NCBI GenBank assembly: GCA_947623595.1
Contig: CANQHC010000003.1
Coordinates: 25,202-89,201, forward strand
DNA: 64,000 nt
Reading direction: 5' to 3'
From: an uncultured Clostridia bacterium
GTDB taxonomy: Bacteria; Bacillota; Clostridia; TANB77; CAG-508
Shown piece by piece: positions 36,178 to 49,040 of this stretch; within the stretch, counting starts at the first letter, position 1; each line of letters begins with the position of its first letter. The translations under genes were made by a program, and so were the position numbers. Below the pieces are notes generated by a model. That model saw only the letters and a list, made by a program, of their open reading frames with translations, made no database searches and was not told where the DNA came from.

Positions 36178-36837
36178 TTACAATAATTTGGTGTCATTTA
36201 TAATTAATTCAAACCATATTCCTAAATATTTCGCTGCATATTTGCTCATCATCGTTCTGTCCATAAATATTTCAAAATAATCTAACACTGGTGATATTTG
36301 TGTATCTATAGTTAAATTTAATATTACTTTTCTTTGTTCTTTATCTAATTTAAAATCCGCTTTAGTCACTGCATAATTTACTTTATCATGTTTATCAAAT
36401 GTTGACATATTGTGGTTTACTACTCTGTCACGGTGTACATCTGATTTATCAGCTAAAATTAGGGCTGCAGAAATATCACTCACTGCTGTTCCTGTTTGTT
36501 CATCATGATTTCCAATTGCCATCATTATTTCTGTTCTTTTTTGTGCATCCATTCCCATATCTTTCAAAATTTCATATGCCAAAATTGCACCTGTATGAGC
36601 ATGATCAACTCTATTGACACAATTTCCTATATCATGCATATATCCTGCAATTTTAGCTAATTCTATTCTCTCTTCTGGATAATCCAATGTTTTTAAAACT
36701 TCTCCAGCTCTATTTGAAACAATTGTAATATGCCTAGTAGAATGTTCCGTATACCCCAAAGCATTCAATTGCTTTTGCGAACTTAATATTAATTGTTTCA
36801 ATTCTTCATTTTGTTTTACTTCTTCTAATGTAATCAA
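36178..36837 (-). CDS. HD-domain phosphohydrolase
   Basis: The HD-superfamily protein has the metal-binding pattern H...HD...D: ALGYTEHSTRHITIV (about residue 30), AGYMHDIGN (about 85), NRVDHAHTGA, and IGNHDEQTG (about 130), with LADKSDVHRD later. GGAGG lies directly against the ATG at 36843, too close for initiation there; TTG at 36837 is well spaced, so I take that start. It is upstream of secD with an 18-base gap. The substrate is unknown; similar proteins act on nucleotides or phosphates. Confidence 0.8.
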   Translation of the reverse strand: MITLEEVKQNEELKQLILSSQKQLNALGYTEHSTRHITIVSNRAGEVLKTLDYPEERIELAKIAGYMHDIGNCVNRVDHAHTGAILAYEILKDMGMDAQKRTEIMMAIGNHDEQTGTAVSDISAALILADKSDVHRDRVVNHNMSTFDKHDKVNYAVTKADFKLDKEQRKVILNLTIDTQISPVLDYFEIFMDRTMMSKYAAKYLGIWFELIINDTKLL

Positions 36838-36977
36838 ACTCATTCCTCCTAAAGTAGTTTAATTCATTTTATTGATATAAAAATTTACACTTCTAAATTT
36901 TATATTAAATCAAAAAAAATAGCAACTATTTTCAACAAAATTGTTGCCATTTTTTTAATATGTTATTCTTATTTTAA

Positions 36978-37401
36978 TTATTTTCTATTTATATTTACAC
37001 CCATAATGCCTCCTATCATTCCAGTTAATATTCCGAGTAATTAACATACCACAAAATCCTAAATTAAATGAAAAACCTACTAAGCATACACTAGATGCTA
37101 AATACAATATTACAATATAACTTAATCCTACAATTCCACCATTTATAATTCCATTTTTTTTAATGTTTTTTGTACTTATCGTACTTCCTAATAAGATACT
37201 TATTCCAGTAATAATGACTACTATTGGTACAATTGTACTTTCTGAAATTTCTGTATATACTAATAACATAGCATATATAGTTAAAAAAATAAGTGAAAAT
37301 ATAATAGAAAAAACACATCCCTTAAAAATTTGAATAAAATTCTTTTTTATTTCACTTTCCTCTGTGGCTATATTGGGCTTAATCACATTTTCTTTTTCCA
37401 T
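36978..37401 (-). CDS. TIGR04086-like membrane protein, split by a +1 frameshift at CGG
   Basis: Four membrane segments are visible, typical of a small Clostridia-type TIGR04086 protein found upstream of secDF. The zero frame ends GMLITR-NINWNDRRHYGCK, a poor membrane end. Skipping the C of CGG (37035-37033) gives GILTGMIGGIMGVNINRK, a glycine-rich final helix as expected, and a normal 140-residue protein ending at 36978. There is no downstream start codon in the right place, so re-initiation cannot explain it. A purine-rich site is far (about 45 bases) from the ATG. Function of the family is unknown. Confidence 0.7.
37032..37035 (-). other. Putative +1 frameshift site in the TIGR04086-like gene (ACT CGG A)
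   Basis: The zero-frame codons are ACT CGG AAT ATT AAC. Skipping the C gives GGA ATA TTA ACT GGA, i.e. GILTG, which fits the expected glycine-rich membrane helix. Same CGGA arrangement as rlmD and queA. Confidence 0.6.
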
Positions 37402-37548
37402 TTTTAATACATAATACTAAAACAAATAGTTTTAATATTATACCTCTCCTTTCAAATTTCTTTTTAAATTTTATTCATTATTACTTATTTTAAGAACCTA
37501 TAAAAAAAAATTCTAAAAAAATAGCCACATATAATATTTTTTACAAAA

Positions 37549-37584
37549 AACAATGTCCCAAAGCATTGTTTGAGACATTGTTTA
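37549..37584 (-). terminator. Terminator of the WG-repeat gene
   Basis: The stem AAACAATGTC/GACATTGTTT is continued by CAAA/TTTG across a C-A mismatch around a 6-7-base loop, with a T-rich minus-strand flank. It is 36 bases after the stop. Confidence 0.8.
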
Positions 37585-37619
37585 TCATAATACTAAAATC
37601 AAAAATTTCGAAACTTTAA

Positions 37620-39263
37620 TTAATTATTATTTTTTATTATATTGCTAATATCTTCATCTATTTGCATATTATTTTGTTGCTGTTCTGAATTTTCTTGTTG
37701 TTCTGGAGCTGTTGATTGTCCCGGATTTTCATTTGGTTGTTGTACATCTTCACCTTGTGCCTGCCCTTCTGGTACCTGTGCAGAATTATTATTTATATTT
37801 TGATCTTCTTGATTACTAATTTGATTATCTGCTGGTATATCATTGCTAGTTTGAGTATTATTTAATGTATTTGCTTGATTACCATCTACTACTTCATTGC
37901 TTACTTCATTATTTTGATTTGGATTGTTGTTATTTGTATTACTTATAGAAGCATCAACTGTAGTAACTATATTCATAATTTGACCATTGAAAATCATATA
38001 ATAAGTACTTTCACCAGCTGTTGTTATTGAATATACTGATGTCAATGAAGTTTGCACTAGCTCATTTCCTTCGCTTGTTATGATTCCATAATAATTTCCA
38101 ACTTTTACAACAATTCCTTCATATTTTGGAATAAGTAATACATTGTTTGCATTTCCATTTCCACCAACTTTATTTCCTGCACTACAACCTAAATCATCAT
38201 AAACTAGATCTGCTACTTGTTTACCATTTTTGTCAAAAACTCCCCACTTATTACCTCTTTTTACAGGAATACATTTTCCATACAAAAGATATGGATTTTG
38301 CACTTCTTTGTATACAGAACTATCAACTCCTATTTGATCATAGTCTAAATAAATTATAATACTTCCTTTTGAATTTACAACACCTTGTTTTCCATTATTT
38401 GTTACTAAATATAAGCCTGTATCTTTGTCAATCTGTTTAATATTATCATAATCAGGACTAATTATTGTCTTAGAATCATGTGCCATTATTCCCATTTTAT
38501 TTTCCAAAGTTGTCACAATAAATTCTTGTGTACTTTCAATAAATTTAATTTTAGAATATTTTGTTCCTAATATTTCATTTCCTTTTAAATCACTTACTCC
38601 ATAATTATTTTCTGCATTTTTTACAATAATCATGTTATATAATAATGCTTTTTGATTACTAAATAAAACATCTTTTTCAGAAATTGCAGAATTTTTAATA
38701 CGTGCTGAATAATATGTTACAAGGTACTTTAATGTACGAATTGAAATTTTTTTCTTTGGTGCATCATATGTCATTAAAATATTAAAAGCTTTTTGTGCAC
38801 CTTCAATCGTAGTACATAATTGATTATTAATTAATGTAACTGGTTCATCCAATTCATAATATTCATAATCATTGCTACCATCTAAAACAACTTTATACAT
38901 TTTATTTGAATTTAAAGTGAATGTTGCAACCTCATTTTCACTTTTTACATAGCATTGGTCTGTATTTTCTGAGTATTCCTTATAATCACCATTAGCAGAC
39001 TCATAACCAACATAACTTGCAAAAGCACGAATTGGAACATATACTTTTTCATCTTCAATAATAAGAACATCTTTTAATTTCTTTTTTGCTTCCCCATCAA
39101 TATCAATTTTTAATTGTGTTGATTGTACATAGAACATAATTCCAATTAAAGCAATACTAATAACAAATAATACAACTAAAACAATTGCTATTATTTTCAT
39201 CATCTTTTTAGTTTTTACTTGTTCTTCTGTTTGATTATAATTTCCCCCTATTAAATCATCCAT
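37620..39263 (-). CDS. Membrane-anchored WG-repeat protein
   Basis: The 547-residue protein has a cytosolic N terminus, one membrane segment (about 22-45), a copper-amine-oxidase-N-like stalk domain (VLIIEDEKVYVPIRAFASYVGY, about 65-90), and several WG-type beta repeats (NYGVSDLKGNEI, KQGVVNSKGSII, KWGVFDKNGKQVA, YYGIITSEGNEL) over about 215-420. The last 110 residues are an Asn/Gln/Glu-rich tail. It sits in the queA-tgt-secDF zone where yajC is usual. Function unknown; probably an extracytoplasmic binding or scaffold protein. Confidence 0.7.
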   Translation of the reverse strand: MDDLIGGNYNQTEEQVKTKKMMKIIAIVLVVLFVISIALIGIMFYVQSTQLKIDIDGEAKKKLKDVLIIEDEKVYVPIRAFASYVGYESANGDYKEYSENTDQCYVKSENEVATFTLNSNKMYKVVLDGSNDYEYYELDEPVTLINNQLCTTIEGAQKAFNILMTYDAPKKKISIRTLKYLVTYYSARIKNSAISEKDVLFSNQKALLYNMIIVKNAENNYGVSDLKGNEILGTKYSKIKFIESTQEFIVTTLENKMGIMAHDSKTIISPDYDNIKQIDKDTGLYLVTNNGKQGVVNSKGSIIIYLDYDQIGVDSSVYKEVQNPYLLYGKCIPVKRGNKWGVFDKNGKQVADLVYDDLGCSAGNKVGGNGNANNVLLIPKYEGIVVKVGNYYGIITSEGNELVQTSLTSVYSITTAGESTYYMIFNGQIMNIVTTVDASISNTNNNNPNQNNEVSNEVVDGNQANTLNNTQTSNDIPADNQISNQEDQNINNNSAQVPEGQAQGEDVQQPNENPGQSTAPEQQENSEQQQNNMQIDEDISNIIKNNN

Positions 39264-39291
39264 ATGTTACTCCTCCTACTTCTTTAGTAAA

Positions 39292-40419
<1,128 letters not shown>

Positions 40420-40441
40420 TTATTTCTCCTCATATAATATT

Positions 40442-41501
40442 TTAGTGAATAAACATTGCATCTCCAAAGCTAAAAAAGCGATATTTTTGTCTTACAGCTT
40501 CTTCATATGCATTCATAATAAATTCTTTTCCTGCCAATGCAGATACCAACATAATTAGAGTAGATTCTGGTAAATGGAAATTTGTAATAAGTGCATCTAA
40601 ACATCTAAATTTATATCCTGGATAAATGAAAATACTTGTATCACTTTCTACTTCTTTTACAAAACCATTTTCATCTGCTACAGACTCTAAAACCCTGCAT
40701 GAAGTTGTACCAACTGCAATTATTCTATGACCTTCTCTTTTTGCTTTATTTATTTTATCTGCATCTTCCTTTTTTATATAAAAATGTTCAGAATGCATGT
40801 CATGTTCTTCAATATTTTCTACCTTAACTGGTCTAAAAGTTCCGAATTCCAACATGTAGTGTTACATTTGCTATTCCTACTCCTTTTTCTTGTATCTTCT
40901 GAAACAAATCATTTGTAAAATGCAACCCAGCAGTTGGTGCAGCTGCCGAACCATCATATTTAGCATAAACAGTTTGATAACGATCTTTTTCTTTTAATTT
41001 TTCATGTATATATGGTGGTAATGGCATTAGTCCTATTTCATTTAATATCTCATTAAAAATTCCATCATACTCAAATCTTACTTTTCGATTCCCTGATTCC
41101 AGTTTTTCCAATATTTCTGCTTTTAAAAGTATTCTTGCTTTGTCAGTTTGCTTTTCATTTACATTCTCTCCAAAAATAACTTTTGTTCCTGGCATCAATT
41201 TTTTACCAGGCCTTACCATAACTTCCCAAATATCTCCTTCTATTCTTTTTAGTAATAAAAATTCTACATTTGCACCAGTTTCTTCTTTTATTCCATATAG
41301 TCTTGCTGGTATTACTTTGGTATTATTTCTAACTAAGCAATCCCCAGGTTTCAAATATTCTATTATATCTTTAAAAGTTTTATGTTCTATTGTTTGATTT
41401 GTTTTATCCAATATCATTAACCTAGATTCATCTCTATTTTTTATAGGTGTTTGAGCTATCAATTCTTTTGGTAACTCATAGTTAAATTCTGCTACTTTCA
41501 T
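40442..41501 (-). CDS. queA: tRNA preQ1(34) S-adenosylmethionine ribosyltransferase-isomerase, split by a +1 frameshift at CGG
   Basis: Makes epoxyqueuosine-tRNA from preQ1-tRNA and SAM. The front frame (to residue 219) has the family start [42 protein letters not shown] and [13 protein letters not shown], and ends [15 protein letters not shown]. QueA proteins read LHVGLGTFRPV here. Skipping the C of CGG (40844-40842) gives [10 protein letters not shown], and the frame continues to 40442 with [28 protein letters not shown] and GDAMFI, a complete 352-residue enzyme. The downstream frame has an ATG (40855) overlapping the first, but it has no ribosome site. Precedes tgt. Confidence 0.88.
40841..40844 (-). 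other. Putative +1 frameshift site in queA (ATT CGG A)
   Basis: The zero-frame codons are ATT CGG AAC TTT TAG. Skipping the C gives ATT, GGA, ACT, TTT, AGA, CCA, i.e. IGTFRP, the conserved QueA block. The stop occurs three codons later, as in rlmD. Confidence 0.65.
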
Positions 41502-41530
41502 TGCTGTTTTTCTCCTTTTATTGTTTGATA

Positions 41531-42904
41531 TTAATTATCTTCAAGTTGGTACTCCTTTAGCTGTGTATTAGTAAATAAACTTCCTACTCTTTTTGCAAGA
41601 CTTCTTATTACTTCTATAATATTTTTTGGTTCATCAAGATCATCTAATTCTATACCATATTTAAAATTGCTTTCATGTGCTGGCTTATAAGAAAATATTT
41701 CTGGTGGTAACCCTATTTTTTTACCTCCATAACTTATTTCTTTATTCATATAGTCCATATACCACTTTTTTAATCCATCAAGCCTGTCTTCTTCATATGA
41801 ATATTTTGCATAATCATGAAGTTCCGGTCTTTCATATCCATATTCTTTTGCATTTCTCTCTAAAGTATGTAAAAATTCATGAATAAAAACTTCTTCAGGG
41901 AAAGTATTCATCGTACTACGATACTCATATGCATAATTATATCCATCATCTGGCATACGTATATTAGAAAATCCTATTCCCAGATAATCCATTCCTCCTA
42001 ATCCAATCCAATCACTTACTAGAGTACTACTTCCACTTTGCTTATTTGCCATACGAAAAGCAACGTAAATATGATCATATTCGTTTTTTATAACATACTC
42101 ATCTATTAAGTCTCTTACATCATTTGCTGATACATAATAACCATTTTCATCATCATAAGAAAGAGTTTTTATAGGTTTTGAAATAGTTATTGTTTCACAT
42201 TCTACAGACATTTTTCCCCTACTCATGGTTGCTATTGAGGTACTAAATCTTTCTAAATTATTTTTTATATCTTGTATATCTTTTTGTGACATTTGCAAAT
42301 TAACATGTTCTTTTCTTCCTTTTATATCTACATTGACATCTATTTCTGGGAAAATGAAACATGCCATTTTCCATTTTGAATTACTATTAGCAGTTCCCTC
42401 TTCTATTTTAAAATCTGAGAACCATGCTGTTCCTTTTGATTTTTCTTCATATCCGCCCAATCTAAATCCAATATCTACCTGATTTCTATTTTTAGAATTA
42501 AAATATAAAGTAAGTTCTTGCCAATCTTCTGTTCCTGTTATACATCTTGACCTTTCTGTAGTTCCTTGAATACTAATATGAGCTCCACCTGTAGTATTTT
42601 CATCTTCATTCTCGACGTTTTCTACCTTTACTTTACATGTTACCTTATAAGGTAAATTAGGTAATACAGATATTGTTTTTGAAAACATTGCATCATGATA
42701 ATCTATATTTTCAACTTTATAGCTATCCATTTCTGAACATTTTACTTTGCTGTCTCTAGTAAATATTGTTTTATTTTTTTCAGCTACGCTCTTCATGAAA
42801 TCATTATAATTATACTTTTTATAGAAAATAATCGTTCCAATTATCATTGCACACAAAACAATAAACCAAACTATTTTTTTTATTATTTGACCTTTTTTTT
42901 CCAT
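41531..42904 (-). CDS. Putative membrane-anchored zinc metalloprotease
   Basis: The 457-residue protein has an N-terminal membrane anchor (about 9-28), a beta-rich carbohydrate-binding-like domain (about 50-165; [27 protein letters not shown]), and a C-terminal domain with the zinc-peptidase motif [11 protein letters not shown] (HExxH, about residue 345) followed by a Glu/Asp-rich stretch with DYAKY. Family not recognised. It lies between ileS and queA and has no clear ribosome site. Likely acts outside the cell on a surface protein or glycan-linked protein; the substrate is unknown. Confidence 0.6.
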   Translation of the reverse strand: MEKKGQIIKKIVWFIVLCAMIIGTIIFYKKYNYNDFMKSVAEKNKTIFTRDSKVKCSEMDSYKVENIDYHDAMFSKTISVLPNLPYKVTCKVKVENVENEDENTTGGAHISIQGTTERSRCITGTEDWQELTLYFNSKNRNQVDIGFRLGGYEEKSKGTAWFSDFKIEEGTANSNSKWKMACFIFPEIDVNVDIKGRKEHVNLQMSQKDIQDIKNNLERFSTSIATMSRGKMSVECETITISKPIKTLSYDDENGYYVSANDVRDLIDEYVIKNEYDHIYVAFRMANKQSGSSTLVSDWIGLGGMDYLGIGFSNIRMPDDGYNYAYEYRSTMNTFPEEVFIHEFLHTLERNAKEYGYERPELHDYAKYSYEEDRLDGLKKWYMDYMNKEISYGGKKIGLPPEIFSYKPAHESNFKYGIELDDLDEPKNIIEVIRSLAKRVGSLFTNTQLKEYQLEDN

Positions 42905-42961
42905 TTGTATTAATCACATTAAAGAAGTACTCTTAGTTTTAGCCCTCTTCAATCTCCTTTC

Positions 42962-45739
42962 TTATGTATTTGAAATAACTTCTGCACATCTATGACAAAG
43001 AGTTGGATGTTCTTTATTTTCTCCCACTGTAACATCATATTTCCAACATCTCTCACATTTTTCTCCTTGTGCAATTTCTACTTTTACACCTATTTTCTTT
43101 TCATCTCTTCTTGAATTTTCTTCTATTTGTAAATCAGAAATAATAAATACTGTCATTAATAATTCTCTATTTTCATTTAGAAATTCATATTCTTTATCAT
43201 TTGCATATAACGTAACTTTTGCATTTAATGAATGTCCTATTGTTTTATCTGCTCTAGTAAGCTCCAATTCTTTTGCAACTAATTCCTTCAATTCTAAAAT
43301 ATGATTCCATTTTTCTTCAATTTGTTTGTTATCATATTCTTCTTTTGGCTCTGGCCAATCACTTAGCATAACGCTTTCTACTTGTTCTTTTTTAGTATGA
43401 GGCATATATTTCCAAATTTCTTCTGCTGTATAGCAAATCATAGGAGCTAATAGTTTTACCAAAGTATTTAAAATAATGTACATTGCAGTCTGAGCTGAAC
43501 GTCTTTCTAATGAATCCTTTTTAGATGTATACAATCTATCTTTAATAATATCTAGATAGAAATTACTCATATCTATTACACAAAATTGATTTATGTCATG
43601 ATATACAAAATGGAAATTGAAGTCTTCGTAATTTTGTGTACAATCCTTTAATAGCTTATTAAGTTTCAATAATGCCCATTTATCAATCTCTTCCATATCT
43701 TCATATTTTACTTCATCTTTTTCTGGATCATAATCAGATGTATTTCCTAAAATATATCTTGCCGTATTTCTCATTTTTCTATAGCCTTCACTTATTTGTT
43801 TTAATATATCCCTAGAAATACTAACATCTGATTTAAAATCTGAAGATAATACCCATAATCTTAAAATATCAGCACCATATTCTTTAATAATTTCTTGTGG
43901 ACTAATTCCATTTCCTAATGATTTAGACATCTTCTTGCCTTCTTCATCAATTACCCAACCATGTGTCAAAATAGCTTTATATGGGGCAACTCCTCTTGTT
44001 GCTACAGATGTTAGAATTGATGATTGGAACCAGCCTCTATATTGATCATGACCTTCCAAATATAGGTCTGCTGGAAAATCTAAACCATTTTCAACTAAAA
44101 CTCCTTGATGTGAAGAACCAGAATCAAACCAAACATCCATAATATCTGTTTCCTTTTTAAATTCGTGGTGCCCACATTTACTACATGTTGCTCCTTCTGG
44201 CATTAACTCTTTTTCATCCAATTCAAACCATGCATTTGAACCCTTTTCTCTAAATATTTTTTCTACCTTTTTAAAACTTTCTTCAGTAGCATATTCAGTT
44301 CCACATTCTTTACAATAGAATATTGGAATTGGCACTCCCCAAGTACGTTGTCTAGAAATACACCAATCAGCTCTATCTTTTACCATACTTGCAATTCTTT
44401 CTTTTCCCCAACTTGGTGTCCATTTAACTGTTTCAATTGCTTTTAATGTTTCATCCTTAAATCCATCTACAGATGCAAACCATTGGTCTGTTGCTCTAAA
44501 TATTATTGGATTTTTGCATCTCCAACAATGTGGATATGAGTGGAATATTTCCTCTTGTTTTAATAAATATCCATGTTCTTCAAGCCATTTAGGAATTACT
44601 TTATTTGATTCATCACAAGATAATCCAACAAATGGTCCTGCTCCTTCTGTTTGGTATCCTTTTCCATTTACAGTAACAATAATATCTAAATTATTTCTTA
44701 ATCCACATAAATAGTCTTCTTTACCATAACTAGGAGCTGTATGAACTGCACCAGTACCTGTTTCTAAATCTACAGCTACGTCATTTTCTCCACCTAGAAC
44801 TACCCTAGATGTTCTATCTAAAAATGGGTGTTTGCAAAGAATTCCTTCTAGCTCTGCACCGGTCAATACTTTTAATGTTTTATAATCTTTGCATCCAACC
44901 TTTTTCATAACTTGATCTACTAAAACTGTAGCCATAACAAGTTTTCCCTTTTCACAGTCAATTAAACTATATTCATAATCTCCACCAACTGTAATACCTG
45001 TATTTCCAGGAAGAGTCCATGGAGTAGTTGTCCAAATTACAATACTTGTATCTGTGTCTAATACATTTTTTCCATCTACTACTGGAAATTTAACATATAT
45101 TGATGGTGATGTAATATCTTTATACTCAATTTCAGCCTCTGCTAGTGCTGTCTCACAATCTATGCACCAATGAACAGGTTTTAGTCCTTTATATATGTAT
45201 CCTTTTTTATACATATCTGCAAAAACACCAATTTGCCTAGATTCAAATTCTGGTGTTAAAGTTTTATATGGATGTTCCCAGTCACCAAGTACTCCTAACC
45301 TCTTGAATCCTTCAGATTGCTTATCTACATATTGAAGTGCAAAATCTCTACAAGTATTTCTAAATTTTGTAATTCCAATTTCATCTTTATTTATTCCTAA
45401 AGCTTGAATTGCCTTTTTCTCTGTAGGAAGTCCATGAGTATCATATCCTGGAATGTATGTTGTTTTAAATCCTTGCAAACTTTTAAAACGATTTACAGTA
45501 TCTTTTAGTACCTTGTTTAGCGCATGTCCCATATGAATTTCACCATTTGCATATGGAGGTCCATCATGTAATACATATGACTTATGACCTTCATTTTTCT
45601 TTAACATTTTTTCATACAAACCATTTTCAAAAATTGCTTCTTGAGTCTTTGGTTCATTTTCTGGTAAGTTTCCTCTCATTGGAAATTCTGTACTTGGTAA
45701 ATTTAATGTTTTACCATAATCTTGTTTTTCTTCTGACAT
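42962..45739 (-). CDS. ileS: Isoleucyl-tRNA synthetase
   Basis: Class I synthetase charging tRNA-Ile. The 925 residues hold the HIGH-type motif NGEIHMGHALNK (about 68-79), the CP1 editing domain with TTPWTLPGN, the KMSKS motif EEGKKMSKSLGN (about 600), and a C-terminal zinc-binding CERCWKYD...CHRCAEV. All intact. Preceded by an ileS-type T-box leader. AAAGGAGG before ATG. Confidence 0.97.
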   Translation of the reverse strand: MSEEKQDYGKTLNLPSTEFPMRGNLPENEPKTQEAIFENGLYEKMLKKNEGHKSYVLHDGPPYANGEIHMGHALNKVLKDTVNRFKSLQGFKTTYIPGYDTHGLPTEKKAIQALGINKDEIGITKFRNTCRDFALQYVDKQSEGFKRLGVLGDWEHPYKTLTPEFESRQIGVFADMYKKGYIYKGLKPVHWCIDCETALAEAEIEYKDITSPSIYVKFPVVDGKNVLDTDTSIVIWTTTPWTLPGNTGITVGGDYEYSLIDCEKGKLVMATVLVDQVMKKVGCKDYKTLKVLTGAELEGILCKHPFLDRTSRVVLGGENDVAVDLETGTGAVHTAPSYGKEDYLCGLRNNLDIIVTVNGKGYQTEGAGPFVGLSCDESNKVIPKWLEEHGYLLKQEEIFHSYPHCWRCKNPIIFRATDQWFASVDGFKDETLKAIETVKWTPSWGKERIASMVKDRADWCISRQRTWGVPIPIFYCKECGTEYATEESFKKVEKIFREKGSNAWFELDEKELMPEGATCSKCGHHEFKKETDIMDVWFDSGSSHQGVLVENGLDFPADLYLEGHDQYRGWFQSSILTSVATRGVAPYKAILTHGWVIDEEGKKMSKSLGNGISPQEIIKEYGADILRLWVLSSDFKSDVSISRDILKQISEGYRKMRNTARYILGNTSDYDPEKDEVKYEDMEEIDKWALLKLNKLLKDCTQNYEDFNFHFVYHDINQFCVIDMSNFYLDIIKDRLYTSKKDSLERRSAQTAMYIILNTLVKLLAPMICYTAEEIWKYMPHTKKEQVESVMLSDWPEPKEEYDNKQIEEKWNHILELKELVAKELELTRADKTIGHSLNAKVTLYANDKEYEFLNENRELLMTVFIISDLQIEENSRRDEKKIGVKVEIAQGEKCERCWKYDVTVGENKEHPTLCHRCAEVISNT

Positions 45740-45774
45740 TCTAATTCCTCCTTTAATTTTTGTATAAAATCATA

Positions 45775-46065
45775 CAAAAATAAGCCATTCGTCTATTTTT
45801 AGGACGAAATGGCTTCTGTTTCCGCGGTACCACCTAATTTAAAAGAAATTAATGTATTCAAAAATTTAGAATATAATTTCTAAATTTAATCTTGCTTTCT
45901 TTTCACTCTTCTCCTTTAACGCAGGATTTACGTTTTCTTTTACTTTTATAATTTCAAAGAAACAGCTAAAAGGTGATAACAATATTGCCAAGTTTCTGCT
46001 AAACTCTCATCATCTGTTTAGCTCTCTGTAAGATTTTTACAAATATTGTGTTGTCCTTTATTTTT
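45775..46065 (-). ncRNA. T-box leader of ileS
   Basis: The minus-strand leader of ileS has the T-box antiterminator sequence AGGTGGTACCGCGG (RC of 45822-45836) and, nearer the gene, an intrinsic terminator stem (45782-45794 with 45801-45815) followed by a T-run. Further upstream is a stem-I region with AGAGAGC, and a likely specifier ATC (45975-45977), which matches tRNA-Ile. Uncharged tRNA-Ile would bind the specifier and T-box and allow transcription of ileS. Confidence 0.9.
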
Positions 46066-46157
46066 GCTTTTTATTGTACTTGTATAGTTTAACATATTTC
46101 TAGTTTTTTTTCAAGTATCAAGTTTTAATCTTATATAATTTGCAATTAATCTACTAA

Positions 46158-46421
46158 TTAATCATATCTTGTATAATTGTTTACTTGATCTCTTATATTA
46201 TTTATTTGTTCATTAGTTTCATCTAATGTATCATTAACCGCATTACTCACTTCTTCTGAAGAGTTAATTAAATCATCTCCTCCTTCATAAAGAGATACTG
46301 TTGCTAATATTGCAAGTATTATAATACTAATTACTAATGCAATCATAGTTATTCCAGATTCTTTTTTTATTTCTAGTAATTTATATTGTCTTGTTAAGTT
46401 TTTCTGTTGTATCTTCTTCAT
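46158..46421 (-). CDS. Lone type IV pilin-like protein
   Basis: The 87-residue protein has a prepilin signal ESGITMIALVISIIILAILA: a glycine cleavage site, a residue-5-like position, and a hydrophobic helix, as in type IV/pseudopilins. The short exported part (EGGDDLINSSEEVSNAVNDTLDE) is acidic. No pilin machinery (pilB, pilC, pilD) is near. It may be a minor pilin or a stray. Cleavage by a peptidase elsewhere would be needed. Confidence 0.65.
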   Translation of the reverse strand: MKKIQQKNLTRQYKLLEIKKESGITMIALVISIIILAILATVSLYEGGDDLINSSEEVSNAVNDTLDETNEQINNIRDQVNNYTRYD

Positions 46422-46502
46422 TTATTTCCTCCTATTTTATATAAGATTTTTTATCACTCTTAACATATTTTTTATTTTACTGTTTTAATTTTATTTAATG
46501 TG

Positions 46503-47783
<1,281 letters not shown>

Positions 47784-47874
47784 TTAATCTCCTCTATTTT
47801 TTTATATGGTTTGCATTGTGTTTCTTCTGGTAAAGCAATGAACTACGTAATATTTTTAATTTTAGGAACTTAAG

Positions 47875-48894
47875 TTACTCTCCAAAATAGTCTAATCTCA
47901 TTGCTTTTTTTACTTTTTTCATAGTTTCTCTAGCTGTTTTTCTTGTTTTTTCTGTTCCTTCGATTAGTATTTTATCTATAATTTCTGGGTGCTCTTCATA
48001 ATATTTTCTTTTTTGACGGATTGGATCTAAAAAGTTATTTACATTTCTAGCAAGTTCCTTTTTACAGGCAACACAACCTCTTTTTCCTGCTTTACACTCT
48101 TCACAAACACATTTTAATTCTTCCGGTGTGCTAAACAAATTGTGATAATAAGCAACCATACAAACATCAGGATGTCCCAAATCATCCTTTTTTATTCTTG
48201 CTGGATCTGTTACAGCACTCATTATTTTTTTGTTTACCTCTTCTTCATTATCGGTTAAGTATATTGCATTTCCCAAGGATTTTCCCATTTTTTCATTTCC
48301 ATCTAAGCCTTTAATTCTTTTATTTTGTGATAAAATAGCTTCTGGTTCTGTCAAAATTTCACCATATATACTATTAAATTTTCTAACTATTTCTCTGCAT
48401 TGTTCTATTAAAGGAACTTGATCTTCTCCAACAGGAACAACAGCACCATCTACAACAGTAATATCTGCAGCTTGACTTACAGGATATCCTAAAAAGCCAT
48501 ATGTAACACTCTCTCCAAACATTTCTTTTTTTTGAGCAATTTCCGTTTTTACGGTTGGATTTCGTTCTAATCTTGCTACTGTTACTAAATTAGAATAGAA
48601 TACTGTTAATTCTGCCGTTTCTGGAACCATCGATTGAATATAAATTGTAGTTTTTTCTGGATCTATTCCAACTGATAGGTAATCTTTTACAACCTCTTTT
48701 ACATTGTTTCTTACTTTTTCTGGATTAGCAAAATTATCAGTTAAAGCTTGCACATCTGCAACTAATATATATGGATCATATTTTCCACTATTTTGCATTT
48801 CCACTCTTGTTTTTAAGGAACCAAAATAATGACCAATATGTAATTTTCCAGTTGGTCTATCACCTGTTAACATACGTTTTTTCTTTTCTTCCAT
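47875..48894 (-). CDS. trpS: Tryptophanyl-tRNA synthetase
   Basis: Class I synthetase charging tRNA-Trp. The 339 residues include TGDRPTGKLHIGHYFGSL (HIGH region, residues 10-27) and the KMSKS-type motif NEKMGKSLGN (about 199). A cysteine-rich CVCEECKAGKRGCVACKK (about 260) is a zinc-type insertion seen in some bacterial TrpRS. Normal length. AAAGGAAT precedes ATG. No T-box noted. Confidence 0.95.
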   Translation of the reverse strand: MEEKKKRMLTGDRPTGKLHIGHYFGSLKTRVEMQNSGKYDPYILVADVQALTDNFANPEKVRNNVKEVVKDYLSVGIDPEKTTIYIQSMVPETAELTVFYSNLVTVARLERNPTVKTEIAQKKEMFGESVTYGFLGYPVSQAADITVVDGAVVPVGEDQVPLIEQCREIVRKFNSIYGEILTEPEAILSQNKRIKGLDGNEKMGKSLGNAIYLTDNEEEVNKKIMSAVTDPARIKKDDLGHPDVCMVAYYHNLFSTPEELKCVCEECKAGKRGCVACKKELARNVNNFLDPIRQKRKYYEEHPEIIDKILIEGTEKTRKTARETMKKVKKAMRLDYFGE

Positions 48895-49040
48895 AATTTT
48901 TTCATTCCTTTCTTATGCAAAATCCAATTGGAAAATTCCAATTATTTTCATTACTTTATTACTATATTTTATATACATACTTATTATACTGAATATTTAT
49001 AGTTTTTACAAGTATGTAATAAAAAGTATGCATGATAAAA

